From Candidatus Obscuribacterium magneticum (lineage in GTDB: Bacteria > Elusimicrobiota > Elusimicrobia > F11): a stretch of 57,408 nt of DNA. Made by a program: the position numbers and the translations under genes. The stretch lies in NCBI GenBank assembly GCA_020523905.1, contig JAJAPZ010000012.1:1-57408 (forward strand). The letters run 5' to 3'. Below are positions 35,758 to 45,600 of the stretch, piece after piece. Under the pieces are notes generated by a model. The model searched no databases. It saw only the letters and a list, made by a program, of their open reading frames with translations, and was not told the DNA's origin. Numbering within the stretch: the stretch's first letter is position 1; every line of letters starts with the position of its first letter.

Positions 35758-36707
35758 AAAAAGAGTTCGTCATTCCGGCGAAAGCCGGAATCCAGACGTC
35801 GTCATCCCGACGCAAGTCGGGATCCAGGTCGTCAACATTATTCTGGATTCCGGCTTTCGTCGGAATGACGACCGCTGTTTTTCTCTTCTCAAGCCAGCCC
35901 CTTCTCGGACAAATCGAAACCTCGACCGAAACCGTTGACGACACCCTCGCCGAGATTGATTTAATGGTCACAAAAAAAACCAAGGACAAGGCCGCGGCGG
36001 ATTTCCTCGTGAGCACCCTGCAAAACCCGGACGCCCCCATCCCGGCCCGTGAGCGCGCCGCCTGGGCGATCGGACAACTGGAACTCAAGGGAAACACGAA
36101 GGCCCTCATCGAAGCGGCCCAACACAAAAGCCTTCTCATCCGGTCTGCCGCCTTGGGATCTCTTCAGCATTTAAATGCGCGGGACGGACTCCCCGTTTAC
36201 ACGGAAATAGCTCAGAATGACCCTGTTTTATCCATGCGGGTCCGGGCCACCCTCACGATGGGTCTGCTTCAATGGAACAAGACGATCAAAACCCTGGTGA
36301 AGCTTTCCTTCGATGAACGGGACGAGGTTCGGGGGGCCTCTGCGCTCGCCATGGCGGCCACCCATTCCAAAAGAAACAATTTCATCAAGGCTCTCAAGGA
36401 AATGACCAAAGATCAGAGCCCCTACGTCCAGGAAAAGGCAGGACAAGCCCTGGATGTCGCCCAGGGGAATTATTCAAAAGTGCTTGGCTATCTCGGGTCT
36501 GAAGATGGGGATGTGCGCCTGGTGGCGGCTGTTTTCATGCGCGATCACGGCCGGCAACGGGACATGAAAAAAGTGAGGGAAGTGTTCAATTCCGAGGCCA
36601 ACGACGAAGTTCGATACGAACTGGAGAGGGCTATAAAAGCCATCAAAAAGAGAGCCGCTCAAGCCAAGGCGAAACAGCAAAGAACCGTTCCGAAACCAAA
36701 TAAATAA
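35754..36707 (+). CDS. Exported HEAT-repeat protein
   Basis: A 317-residue protein made mainly of HEAT/PBS-type helical pairs (ARERAAWAIGQLEL, DEVRGASALAMAATH, DGDVRLVAAVFMRDH), a scaffold for protein contacts; the partner is unknown. The start ATG overlaps the recR stop. A family-1 repeat encodes residues ~5-39 and contributes the basic and part of the hydrophobic stretch of the export signal (SSRRKSGSRSSTLFWIPAFVGMT); a second in-frame ATG at 35865 lies in the repeat end. The C-terminus is Lys-rich. Confidence 0.8.
   Translation: MKKEFVIPAKAGIQTSSSRRKSGSRSSTLFWIPAFVGMTTAVFLFSSQPLLGQIETSTETVDDTLAEIDLMVTKKTKDKAAADFLVSTLQNPDAPIPARERAAWAIGQLELKGNTKALIEAAQHKSLLIRSAALGSLQHLNARDGLPVYTEIAQNDPVLSMRVRATLTMGLLQWNKTIKTLVKLSFDERDEVRGASALAMAATHSKRNNFIKALKEMTKDQSPYVQEKAGQALDVAQGNYSKVLGYLGSEDGDVRLVAAVFMRDHGRQRDMKKVREVFNSEANDEVRYELERAIKAIKKRAAQAKAKQQRTVPKPNK
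35768..35870. repeat. Compound family-1 repeat at the 5' end of the HEAT protein gene
   Basis: Two left arms (CCGGCGAAAGCCGG and CCCGACGCAAGTCGGG types) and a right arm CCGGCTTTCGTCGG. It is in frame and merges into the signal peptide. Confidence 0.85.
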
Positions 36708-36714
36708 CAGACGC

Positions 36715-36785
36715 CGTCATTCCGGCGCAAGCCGGAATCCAGTGCCGTCATGAAAGCCTGGATCCCGACTTGCGTCGGGATGACG
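36715..36785. repeat. Family-1 repeat between convergent genes
   Basis: Arms CCGGCGCAAGCCGG and CCCGACTTGCGTCGGG lie in the gap between convergently transcribed genes. The two arms come from different subtypes, so the copy is mosaic. No T-tract supports a terminator role. Confidence 0.8.
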
Positions 36786-36791
36786 ACTTAT

Positions 36792-37514
36792 TCATAACTC
36801 TAAAGCCTTCCGAATATCCGCTTCCCACGTCGGCGAGCCGACCCGCTTAATGACCCTCCGGGCATTCTCGAAAAGACCCCGGAGCAAGGCCCGGTCTCTT
36901 AAAAGGCGTGCGAAGGCAGGGTGGGTAAAAAGAAGAAAATGGTCGGAGGTCGGATCCTGGGCGTTTTTGCAAAAATCGAAAAAGTGAAGGAGGCGGTCGA
37001 AGCTGGTCGTCCCCACCCATCGTCGGACAAACTCGGAAAAGCGGCCCGGGCTATTCCTGGTGACGGGCGCGAAATAGAACCCCACTAAAAGATCTCTTTC
37101 CCTGGCGAACAAGACATCATCGCGATAGGTCTCCGGCCAGCCCATCCGCTGGCAATACTCTTCATCGTGGTGGTCAATCAAAAAGAGATCCGTCTTACGC
37201 CGGAACACCTCCTCCATCGACAAATAAACAGCCTCGAACAAACCGTGGTCCCCAATGTCGACGTTATAACGGAGAAGGAACTCACACACGGGTTTCAGCT
37301 GCGGGCTGTCGTTGGCGGGCGAATCCCATATCCCTTTTAACACGGCCGGGAGATGCCCGACGTCGGCGAAGGAGGCCAGAGAAAGCGGCGCGGCGTCTTC
37401 TTCGGGGGGCGCGAGGCGCTCGAGGCTTTCCCGGAACCCTTCAAAAGGGTCCGGTTCGGGGGACTTCAACCCAAAGGGAGAGACGGAACGCCGGGGGGGC
37501 CGAGCGGTTTTCAT
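36792..37514 (-). CDS. Hypothetical soluble protein
   Basis: About 240 residues, not recognised. No signal peptide or membrane segment. The N-terminus is basic (KTARPPRRS); the core is helical and rich in aromatic residues (EEYCQRMGWPETYRDDVLFARERD, here cited as key residues). ATG 37514 is preferred: the longer frame from 37547 overlaps the terminator hairpin of the upstream TPR gene. Confidence 0.6.
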   Translation of the reverse strand: MKTARPPRRSVSPFGLKSPEPDPFEGFRESLERLAPPEEDAAPLSLASFADVGHLPAVLKGIWDSPANDSPQLKPVCEFLLRYNVDIGDHGLFEAVYLSMEEVFRRKTDLFLIDHHDEEYCQRMGWPETYRDDVLFARERDLLVGFYFAPVTRNSPGRFSEFVRRWVGTTSFDRLLHFFDFCKNAQDPTSDHFLLFTHPAFARLLRDRALLRGLFENARRVIKRVGSPTWEADIRKALEL

Positions 37515-37532
37515 ACCGCCCAAGACATTAGC

Positions 37533-37558
37533 AAAAAAAGGGGTCAAGTCTCCCCTTT
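37533..37558 (-). terminator. Terminator-like hairpin after the TPR gene (family-2 half repeat)
   Basis: On the minus strand AAAGGGG and CCCCTTT pair around an 8-nt loop and run into TTTT (seven T in total with the arm). It lies just past the TPR stop and contains the GGGGTCAAGTCTCCCC core of family 2. Confidence 0.55.
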
Positions 37559-37567
37559 CCCCTTTTA

Positions 37568-39469
37568 CTAGGACGTTAACGAAACGGGAAGAATGTCAAA
37601 TATTTCAGGGCGGGGGTGGATGAGATGGAGATCCACCGGCCCTTTCTCCAAAAGGAGTTTTATATCCTGCTGACAATCCTGTTGCTCCTTGGTGCTTCCA
37701 TGCCGGCGATACACATGAAGCAACACCTCCAATAGTTGTCGCTGCACCACCGGCAACCCTGCAGCTTCAACCACCTGGATGCCCTGGGTGAGAAACTTGT
37801 CATCCATCGAGTGCTGGGTCGCTGACGATAGGAGGCCTTTAACAAAGAGATATTTGCCGCGCAGCTTTCTTGAGCTCAACACGCGGATGTCCTTCTCCAG
37901 CTGATAGAGAAACAGGGTGAGCTGGGAGGAGGCGCCATTTTTCCCCAGAAGTTGCACAAGGCCCAACAAGGCCTCCGCCCGCTGGCGTCTCTGTTGAAAC
38001 TTATTGGCCAACTGGAGGGCCTCCTGAAGCATTTGGATCGCCGCCTTGATCTTATTCTGGCCGGCCATGATTTCCGCCGTAAAAATATTGATGACCGGCT
38101 TCAAGTGGAGAAGATTGTGGGATTCCATGAGGCTCTCGGCCGCTTCAACCCAATCCCTGGCCTTTTCCAGCTCGCCGATGATGAGGCTGTAGCGCGCGCG
38201 CTCCAGGCAAACCTCCATTTCAACGCTCTTGGCCTGGAACTTCTGACAAAAGGAGGTGCACTCTTCCAGGAGGCCCGCGGCCTTCTGCAGGAGGCCTTCT
38301 TCGACGTTGAGCCGGGCGATGTTTTTGTCCACTTCGACCTTTAAAAGGCCTTCGTCCAGCTGCTCCGCCATGACCCTGGCTTTAATGAAACATTCCCGCG
38401 CGTGGGAGATATCATTGAGCTCCAGATACACATGACCGACGTCGTTCTCACCCCAGCCAATCCCTTTCCGATTGGAAATGTCGGTGTGGAGATTCAACGC
38501 TTCCCGCAACGTCTGCCAAGCCTTTAAGAACTGGCCCCGGTCGCCGAAAATGCGCCCGATCTGGAAGAGCCCCCACGCCACGCCGTCATGATGCCTCATG
38601 GGCCCAAACAACTGAATAGCCCGTTTATTGATGAGCATGGCTTCGTCATTGCTCCCCAAGGCCCGCTTCACGGCCGCCTCGTTAAGCAAACACCAGCCCT
38701 CGCGGTCTTTTAAACCCAACTCTTTGAATATCTGTTTGGCTTTGAAAAGATAAGTCTGAGCGGAGTCAAACTTACATTGTTCTTTATGGGTCATGGCCAG
38801 ACCCAACAGAGCCCACGCCAAGCCTTGTTTGTGTTTCAAGCCCGTAAAAATCTTAACGGCTTCGGAGTAGTACTGGTCGGCCTGCGGATAATAGCCCATT
38901 TCCGTATAGACATTCCCCAAATTGCAGGCGCACCAGGCCATCCCGACTTTCGACCCGAATTCCATAAAAATGGCCCGGGCCTTCTTGGCGAAGGTCATGC
39001 TCTCATGCCGCTGATACATGTTGAACCGGATGACCGCCATATTGTCGTACGCCCAGGCCAGCTCCAGGGTTCGCCCCGCTTCCTGAAACATCTTCACGGC
39101 CTGGTGCCCGTATTCCAAGGCCAAGGCGTTACGGACGAGCTCCCGATTGACATAAGAGAGCTCAAGGAGAACGGTCGCCAAACCCAGATTGTCGTGCAGC
39201 AAATTGAATACGTCTCTCGCTTTTTCCAACACCTGGTGAGCCGCGTTGTACTGGCGCTGGCCGCGCAGGACCATGGCGATCTGGATGAGAAGCCACCCCA
39301 CTTTCTTCTGGTCGCCGACACGCTTGGATTCCCGTAAGGACTGCCGAAATTTCTGCAAGGTCGACTGAGCCGTCGCCGGGTCAAACGACTCCACTTTTTC
39401 CCGAAGCAGGACTTCCGGACTCAAGGTGGCGGTATTCGATGTGTTCGGTGAGTTATCCATAAAATGCAT
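37568..39469 (-). CDS. TPR-array protein C, cytoplasmic
   Basis: A 633-residue protein composed almost wholly of tetratricopeptide units from about residue 60 to 580 (e.g. GWLLIQIAMVLRGQRQYNAA, AWCACNLGNVYTEMGYYPQA, AWALLGLAMTHKEQCKFDSA). There is no signal peptide, DNA-binding or catalytic domain, so it probably scaffolds or senses protein partners; the arrays resemble those of MalT/AfsR-type regulators, but effector domains are absent. Its promoter carries the same 11-bp half-site array as the giant genes, so it is probably co-expressed with them. ATG 39469 (AGGA close upstream) or ATG 39460 are both possible. Confidence 0.85.
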   Translation of the reverse strand: MHFMDNSPNTSNTATLSPEVLLREKVESFDPATAQSTLQKFRQSLRESKRVGDQKKVGWLLIQIAMVLRGQRQYNAAHQVLEKARDVFNLLHDNLGLATVLLELSYVNRELVRNALALEYGHQAVKMFQEAGRTLELAWAYDNMAVIRFNMYQRHESMTFAKKARAIFMEFGSKVGMAWCACNLGNVYTEMGYYPQADQYYSEAVKIFTGLKHKQGLAWALLGLAMTHKEQCKFDSAQTYLFKAKQIFKELGLKDREGWCLLNEAAVKRALGSNDEAMLINKRAIQLFGPMRHHDGVAWGLFQIGRIFGDRGQFLKAWQTLREALNLHTDISNRKGIGWGENDVGHVYLELNDISHARECFIKARVMAEQLDEGLLKVEVDKNIARLNVEEGLLQKAAGLLEECTSFCQKFQAKSVEMEVCLERARYSLIIGELEKARDWVEAAESLMESHNLLHLKPVINIFTAEIMAGQNKIKAAIQMLQEALQLANKFQQRRQRAEALLGLVQLLGKNGASSQLTLFLYQLEKDIRVLSSRKLRGKYLFVKGLLSSATQHSMDDKFLTQGIQVVEAAGLPVVQRQLLEVLLHVYRRHGSTKEQQDCQQDIKLLLEKGPVDLHLIHPRPEIFDILPVSLTS

Positions 39470-39490
39470 TATTCCTATACGACAGCTCTT

Positions 39491-39547
39491 ATCATACGTT
39501 GAACTGTCTTAAGATTGCATGAAGATTTGGTAAATTTTCTGTAAACA
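39491..39547 (-). promoter_or_regulatory. Pho-box-like promoter of TPR gene C
   Basis: Plus-strand half-sites TTAAG, TGAAG, TAAAT, TAAAC begin at 39509, 39520, 39531 and 39542 (exact 11-bp period). On the minus strand a good -10, TATGAT (39496-39491), follows the last half-site by about 10 bp, with no -35 at the expected place. Best -10 of the four promoters. Confidence 0.7.
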
Positions 39548-39643
39548 ATGACCGATTTCCCCTCATCATAAGCCTCTTCATTATATCGCCGATTTAGCGG
39601 AAAAGGCATCGAAATCAAGGCTTTCTGATCAACCCCTCCCCCT

Positions 39644-42600
39644 TTAAGCCTGAGAGGCTCGTGTGCGGACGAAGCGAAAGAAGATGCCCAGGGTGAGAGG
39701 GTGCACGACCGGCGTGCGGGATAAAAGCTCTTCAAGAAAATCTTCCCAGGCGCGGAATGGCAGACGATCCATTGTCTGTAGAGACAAGATTTTGAAGTCG
39801 CCCTTCTCAAAAACAAGTTCCTTTGAGTAAACCAACAGCGTTTTCTTCAAGTCTTTCTTGTCGATGTGCGGCCATAGGCTCGTTTCAAAAGTGGCCGGAT
39901 TAATAACGTTTTCTTCATCGAGCAAATGTCGCCGGACAACAAACTGCAATCGGCGCCGGATTTCCGGCCGGAGATCGACCAGCTGGAAGTAATCCTCATG
40001 TTTTTGGTCAATGAGCAAAACGATTTGAGTCTTTGATGGGAGCGCTTGCACCAGCTGTTCCAAATGGACCGGCTGCCGGGGATTCTCCGGACTGGAAACG
40101 TCTTTCGGCCGCAGCAAACACACGACCTGCGAGATCTCCTTTAATTGGACCGGCCGCCCCAACCCTTCAGCCCCGTCTCTAAGGCGCGCCATGGGATTCA
40201 TAGGCGCGTGCAAGAAACCCAACGCGGCGTAGGTTCCGGCAAGACAGAGAAGCGCGACCGGTAGCGACACCGGCGAAATCCATCCCAGATGAGATAAAGT
40301 AATGAGGAGAATGTTCGGTGCCAGACTCAACAACCCCAAGGATAAGCCGAAACCAAACAGAGTTTGGCGGTGGATATTACGCAGATCAAGAAGAGGAACT
40401 TTCAAAGGAGTTCCATCATGCCCAACAAATATTTTCGGATGGAGGACGGTGGCAAAGAGGAAAGCGTAAGCAACCACAAGAGCCGTTTTAACGGCCAGGA
40501 GAGAGAACCCGATTCCATAGAATAACGGCGGAGCCAGATCCCCGCCTATAACCCCGGCCCCGAACAACAGGAATGTCAGAGAAAGGAAGATCCCTTCTTG
40601 AAAGATGGGCCGAAGGATGGCCTCTTCCGCAAAGCCCTCCACGGCAGCGATCGTATTCGGCAGCCACGAGCCGACACGGCCTTCTTTTTCCAGCTTCACG
40701 GCCCATCGGTACAATCGCGCGAAGCCGGTCCAAGGCATGAGCCCAAGCGCTTTCATTTGGTGTTGGCCTGATGAGCCCGGAGGAAAAACATTCTTTAGAA
40801 TGGCGAGGGCCGCTTCGGAGTCTTTTTCGTGGGTCAGTTCGAAAACGGTTTTTGGCGGCCCCTCCACAAGGGCAACCCGGGGATTGGTTGACAGAGCCTT
40901 AAGATCATCTGGTGAATAACCTTCGCGAAGAAGAAGCGCACCAAAGGCCGTTGATTCCATGGCCCATGAAAAGAAGGCGGTCGCGGTCTCCACCATGGAT
41001 TCAAGAGGCCCCGCACTCAGGTGGGTCACGTTTCGTTCGGCGCTAATGAGAATCCTGTCGTCGACGGGAATGGGCACCATTCCCAGGGTGGCATCTCGAC
41101 GGAAACTGCCCGCCTTGGCATTCTGCCGCGGATTGTTGGCCCCATGAAACTCGTTCCGAAGTGTGGACCAGCCTGCGCTGCTCGTCCCTGTGTTTCGGAT
41201 TCGAAACGCAATGGTTTTCGGCGTTTCGCCCGGCTTGACCGATTCGGTAAACAGATTAAGAAGGCCGGGAACGTGACCGTTGATCACAATCATCGTTCTT
41301 GTCTGCCCCGTGGCAGGGTCGCGAACACGGACGGGCATGGCATATCGCGAGGCCATGCTTTTCATTTTGTTCATTCCGTAGGGGAGACCTTTTTGGGAAC
41401 TGTCAATGAGGTCCCTCCCGCTTCCCCGTATCCAGGCTTCGGGGGGAATCGGGATATCTTTTTGAAGGTGATGTCGGGCTTGGAACTCTTCACGCGTGAT
41501 CGGCCTTAAGCCCTCATGCCACATGTCGGCCATTTCGTCCCACTTGAGATCAAACCGTTTGGCGAGTTGATCCCCGCTCACCACCATGTCCCGGCGGAAG
41601 GGTTCGCCGAACACCTTCTTAAAAATCGGAACGTTATAAATCCGCTCAACCTCTTCCACGACGGCGGACGGGACGGATTCTTCGTAAAATCCTTCGGTGT
41701 GCTGCTGATACAAAGTGTTCAGCATTTGCTTTCTTTCATCAAGGAAGCGGCCGTCAAGGACGCGCACGCCTTCCACCTGATAACCAAAATAGACAAGGCG
41801 CCGTAAGATTTCCCGGACGACGTCCCGATTAAAGCCATGAGGGGGTTTTAAAATTAACGTCATTTCCCGATCCTCCGAAGAAGGCGACGACCACGGTGAC
41901 CCCGGCCGATCGAGATCCTTGGGATACCGGGAGCTCATAATCTCTTCGACCAGATCTGCTTGCTCATCCACCAGCTCCTTGTTTATCAACATCACAAGTC
42001 CAGGAAGGGGATTCTGAGCGACAGCCAGCCACACCGGTTTGACGTAAAGGAGAAATCTTCTCCAATCGTCTCGTTCGGTATCGGTCTTGGCTCTATGAGC
42101 CAGGATCATGATGACATTTCGCACCGATGGGCTGATTTGCACCGATGACGGGTGATCGACAATGTACCCGGAAGGCGGGGCCGCCCACGTCCCGAACTGG
42201 GCCTGAAACAAGGAAAAAGCTTGCCTCACATTGCCATAAATATAGGGAGGATCTTTATCAACGAGAAGTTTCAGAATTTTGTTTTCAGGCTTATCCTCTT
42301 GCTCAGCCGGGATCTGCTCATCCGACAAATAGGCAAGGGACCTTCTAAAATCCGGAAAATCATCGCTCTTACAAAGCGCCCCGTATTTCGTAAGAAAATC
42401 TCTCTGAATTTCCGGAATCATTTCCCGCCATGAAGCCTGGGCCATCGTCGGTTGGGGAGCGATGGAAAAGGTAACACTTTGATTTTTATCAAACTCAATC
42501 CCCCGGCCGGCGAGAACGATTTGAAACCCTCTTCTATAAAGGTCAAATATAACACGCTCGACTTGAAGTCGCAGAGCCGCGGGAATAACCGCTTCCTGCA

Positions 42601-45600
42601 AGGAACCGGGCCGATCAAACCAGTTTGTCACATTGTCGCCAACGTCCTGCGGACGCAGGCTCCGCAACAAGCTGTCCCGCGTCAGTGTCAGCTTGGCCAC
42701 GGGGGCGGGGTCGTCCGGTTCTCCCTTTTGTTGGGGCTGCGAAAGCATGGCCGGTGGCCATAGTGGCTCCCCATCGATTAATAGGAAACTCGTATAGAGA
42801 GCGATCGCCGCCGTGCGCGAATCGAACCCCGGCGGCAATTCGGCGAACGGACATCCATAGGCCCGGCTCAAGTCGCCCAGGATTTGGGGATCCCTTATGT
42901 CCGCCGCATTTTTGACGCGTATGAACTGGTTGCGGTCAATGAGGGCCAGGCCAAAATCCAAAAGGCTTGTCGCCTTGGACAGGATCCGTGCGAGATGATC
43001 CCCCTGAACCTCGCTTCCTTTTGTAAAGGGTTTTGTATCGGCGACAGGAGAGATCTCATCGAAAAATTGAAGGAGATGCCTCAGGCGCTCTTCGGGTGAT
43101 ACCGACAGCCAGTAATTAATCCCGCTCATGCCGAAGCGTTTCAGCACGCTTTTGGATATCAACAGCAATTGATTGGTATTGCCGATGCCGGTTTCACGCA
43201 TGGCCTCCGTGGTGGCGGCATCCGCCTGAAGCTCAAATTCGTCGATCACATGAACGGCGCCCGTTTTTCGATCCTTCACCGGAAATCCCAATTTTTCGCG
43301 TTTTGCCCCGGCTCCCTTCCCTTCTATTTTCCGTTCCACCAAAACGATGATCCCATCTTTGCCTTTTTCACCCGCCGCTTTTAAAGCCCCCAGAAGACGG
43401 CCATCGATTGTGCCGGCCGCGATTCCATCTTCCCCATTGAAGATGGTAAAGCACTCGATCCCGTCCTTGGCCCAGGTGAGCAGGTCACCGGACACAATCA
43501 GGGATAATAAAGATTCGATGGCGCCGGTGGGCCGCCGCCATAATTGATCGGGGGAATCCGGGGGCAGCCCCATTTCTTTCGCCGGAACCCAGAGGACACC
43601 TCCCGTCTTGGCGTTCAGGAGGGGAACCCCGTGGGCCACGTTGTAGGTGAGCTGAACATTACCCTCCAAGTCGATTCCCACAAGGTTCGGGTCCGTTGCC
43701 ATCAGCCGTCGTACCAATCGGGCGTTTTGATCCTGGACATGAACGCTGAGACGAACTTTTCCATGCCGTTTTTGCCCCACATGGTTCAAGAGGGCCATGG
43801 TGAGGACGCTCTTGGGATGGTGCGGCAAGAGCCCTAAGGACGGAAGAAAAAGAGGGTAGACCAGTTTCGGAAGTCGGGTGGCGTCGATCCGGGGCGACCG
43901 ATTGATAAACTGGCCTCCGGCCCCTGCGGCCAGAGGTACAATCCCAATGTTTGTTTCCTGCGCGATCTGGGCCCCCCGAGCCATGTCCTCCTCGGTGAAA
44001 TGGGTCAAATCGAAGATAACAATATCCGGATCATCCCGGCGGACAGGCTCAACGTCCATCTCCTGTTGCGGCAGGCGTTCACTCGGCGAAAGGTCCCGAC
44101 GTTCAAAATGTTGGGCCACCCATTCATAGAATCGCCCGAAACTCACGCCGGCCAGGCGATGAAGCGGCGGCATAAAACGAAGGATTTTTTCAAGCGCCTT
44201 CTCCCAGGAATGTTGATGGATGATCTGGGTGAGGCGCTGAACACGCGATTGGTCCGGATCCACCACGGTCGGATCATTTCCCATGGCGCGAATGACATCG
44301 TCCGAGTAACCCCTCGCTCGTAGATCGGCGACTTGTTCGGGGTTGAAGACGGGGTGGGGTTCGGGCGCTTCACCGGTTGGCCCGGCCTCACCAACGTAAG
44401 GAGATGTGTCCAAAGGACGCCCTGCGGATCCGATCGCTTCATCCGGCCCGACGATTCGATCGGCCTCATCAATCGGGGGACTCGCGGCCTTTCCTTTGGG
44501 CCCTTCGGAGGACTCAAAAGCCCTTCTCTGCTGATTATAGAACACCTCCTCCGGTCCCTCGGGCAACTTAAGCCCGAGTTCCGTGAAGCCGCGCATTTGA
44601 AGCCCCTCGCGTTGAATGGAAAAGCCGGTATACCCTTTGATGAAGCCGCCCTTTCCCATCGTGGACCTGTATTCATCATCATCCAATGGGTTCAATCCCT
44701 TCGACGCGAAAAAGCGTTTCATGTGATCCGCACCCCGGCCCGAAACAGCCATCATCGGCGTCCCCTGTTGGCCCGATCCCAGAGGCATGAGCGCAATCCC
44801 CTCTTTGGCCGCCGATTCAATGAGCCCTGCCATTGGCTCCGGTGCATAGGGCATCATATCTTCAGCCGCATCACCCCTTTTCTCGTATTCCTTGCGGACC
44901 GGGCCGAAGAGGTAGTAGTCGGGATTGGAGGGATCGAAAACCTTGGCGTGATAGGTCTCGGCGCTGGGAGGCAGATGCCTCCGCTGTCCTTCTTGTCGCC
45001 ACGCGAAAGCCAAATGCAACCAGCGCTTGCACAATTGATTGCGAATCTTTACGTATTCGATAATTTGAGAACTCACCCGGGCGAAATCGTGGTTTAGAAG
45101 AGCGTCGAAATAAACTTCCGTGAGGTCCAGCATGCGGTAGAACAAATGGATCGTCTCGGGGTCGTGATTAACCAACAGATCTCTCCACATCGTATTGGTC
45201 AGCATGGACAAACGCGAGACCACTCTCTTCCCGCCCCTGTATTCGACGCCGGTTTGCACCAGAAGGGTATGCCCTTCCATGGCGTCCAAAACATGGTCAG
45301 GCAGAGGCACGGCAAAGGCTCCATAAACGCCCATCAATTTTGAAAGCCAAACCAATCGACGGCCGCCCCCCAACAAAGAAGCGTAGACCCCCTGCCCTCC
45401 GGTAATTCCTCCGAACACTTTATTTTCCAGAGCCACTCCCAGATTGGCCAATTGAGCTTGCGAAAGTTTGGCCCGGCTGATGGTTGAGGCCGCCATCAAT
45501 AGGATGATTATATGGACATTCGAGCCTTCGAATGTTCCGGCCGAAGGCCAGAGAGGCGCCTCTTCCAAAACCACTCGGATTCCGCGGAGTCCAAACAGGT

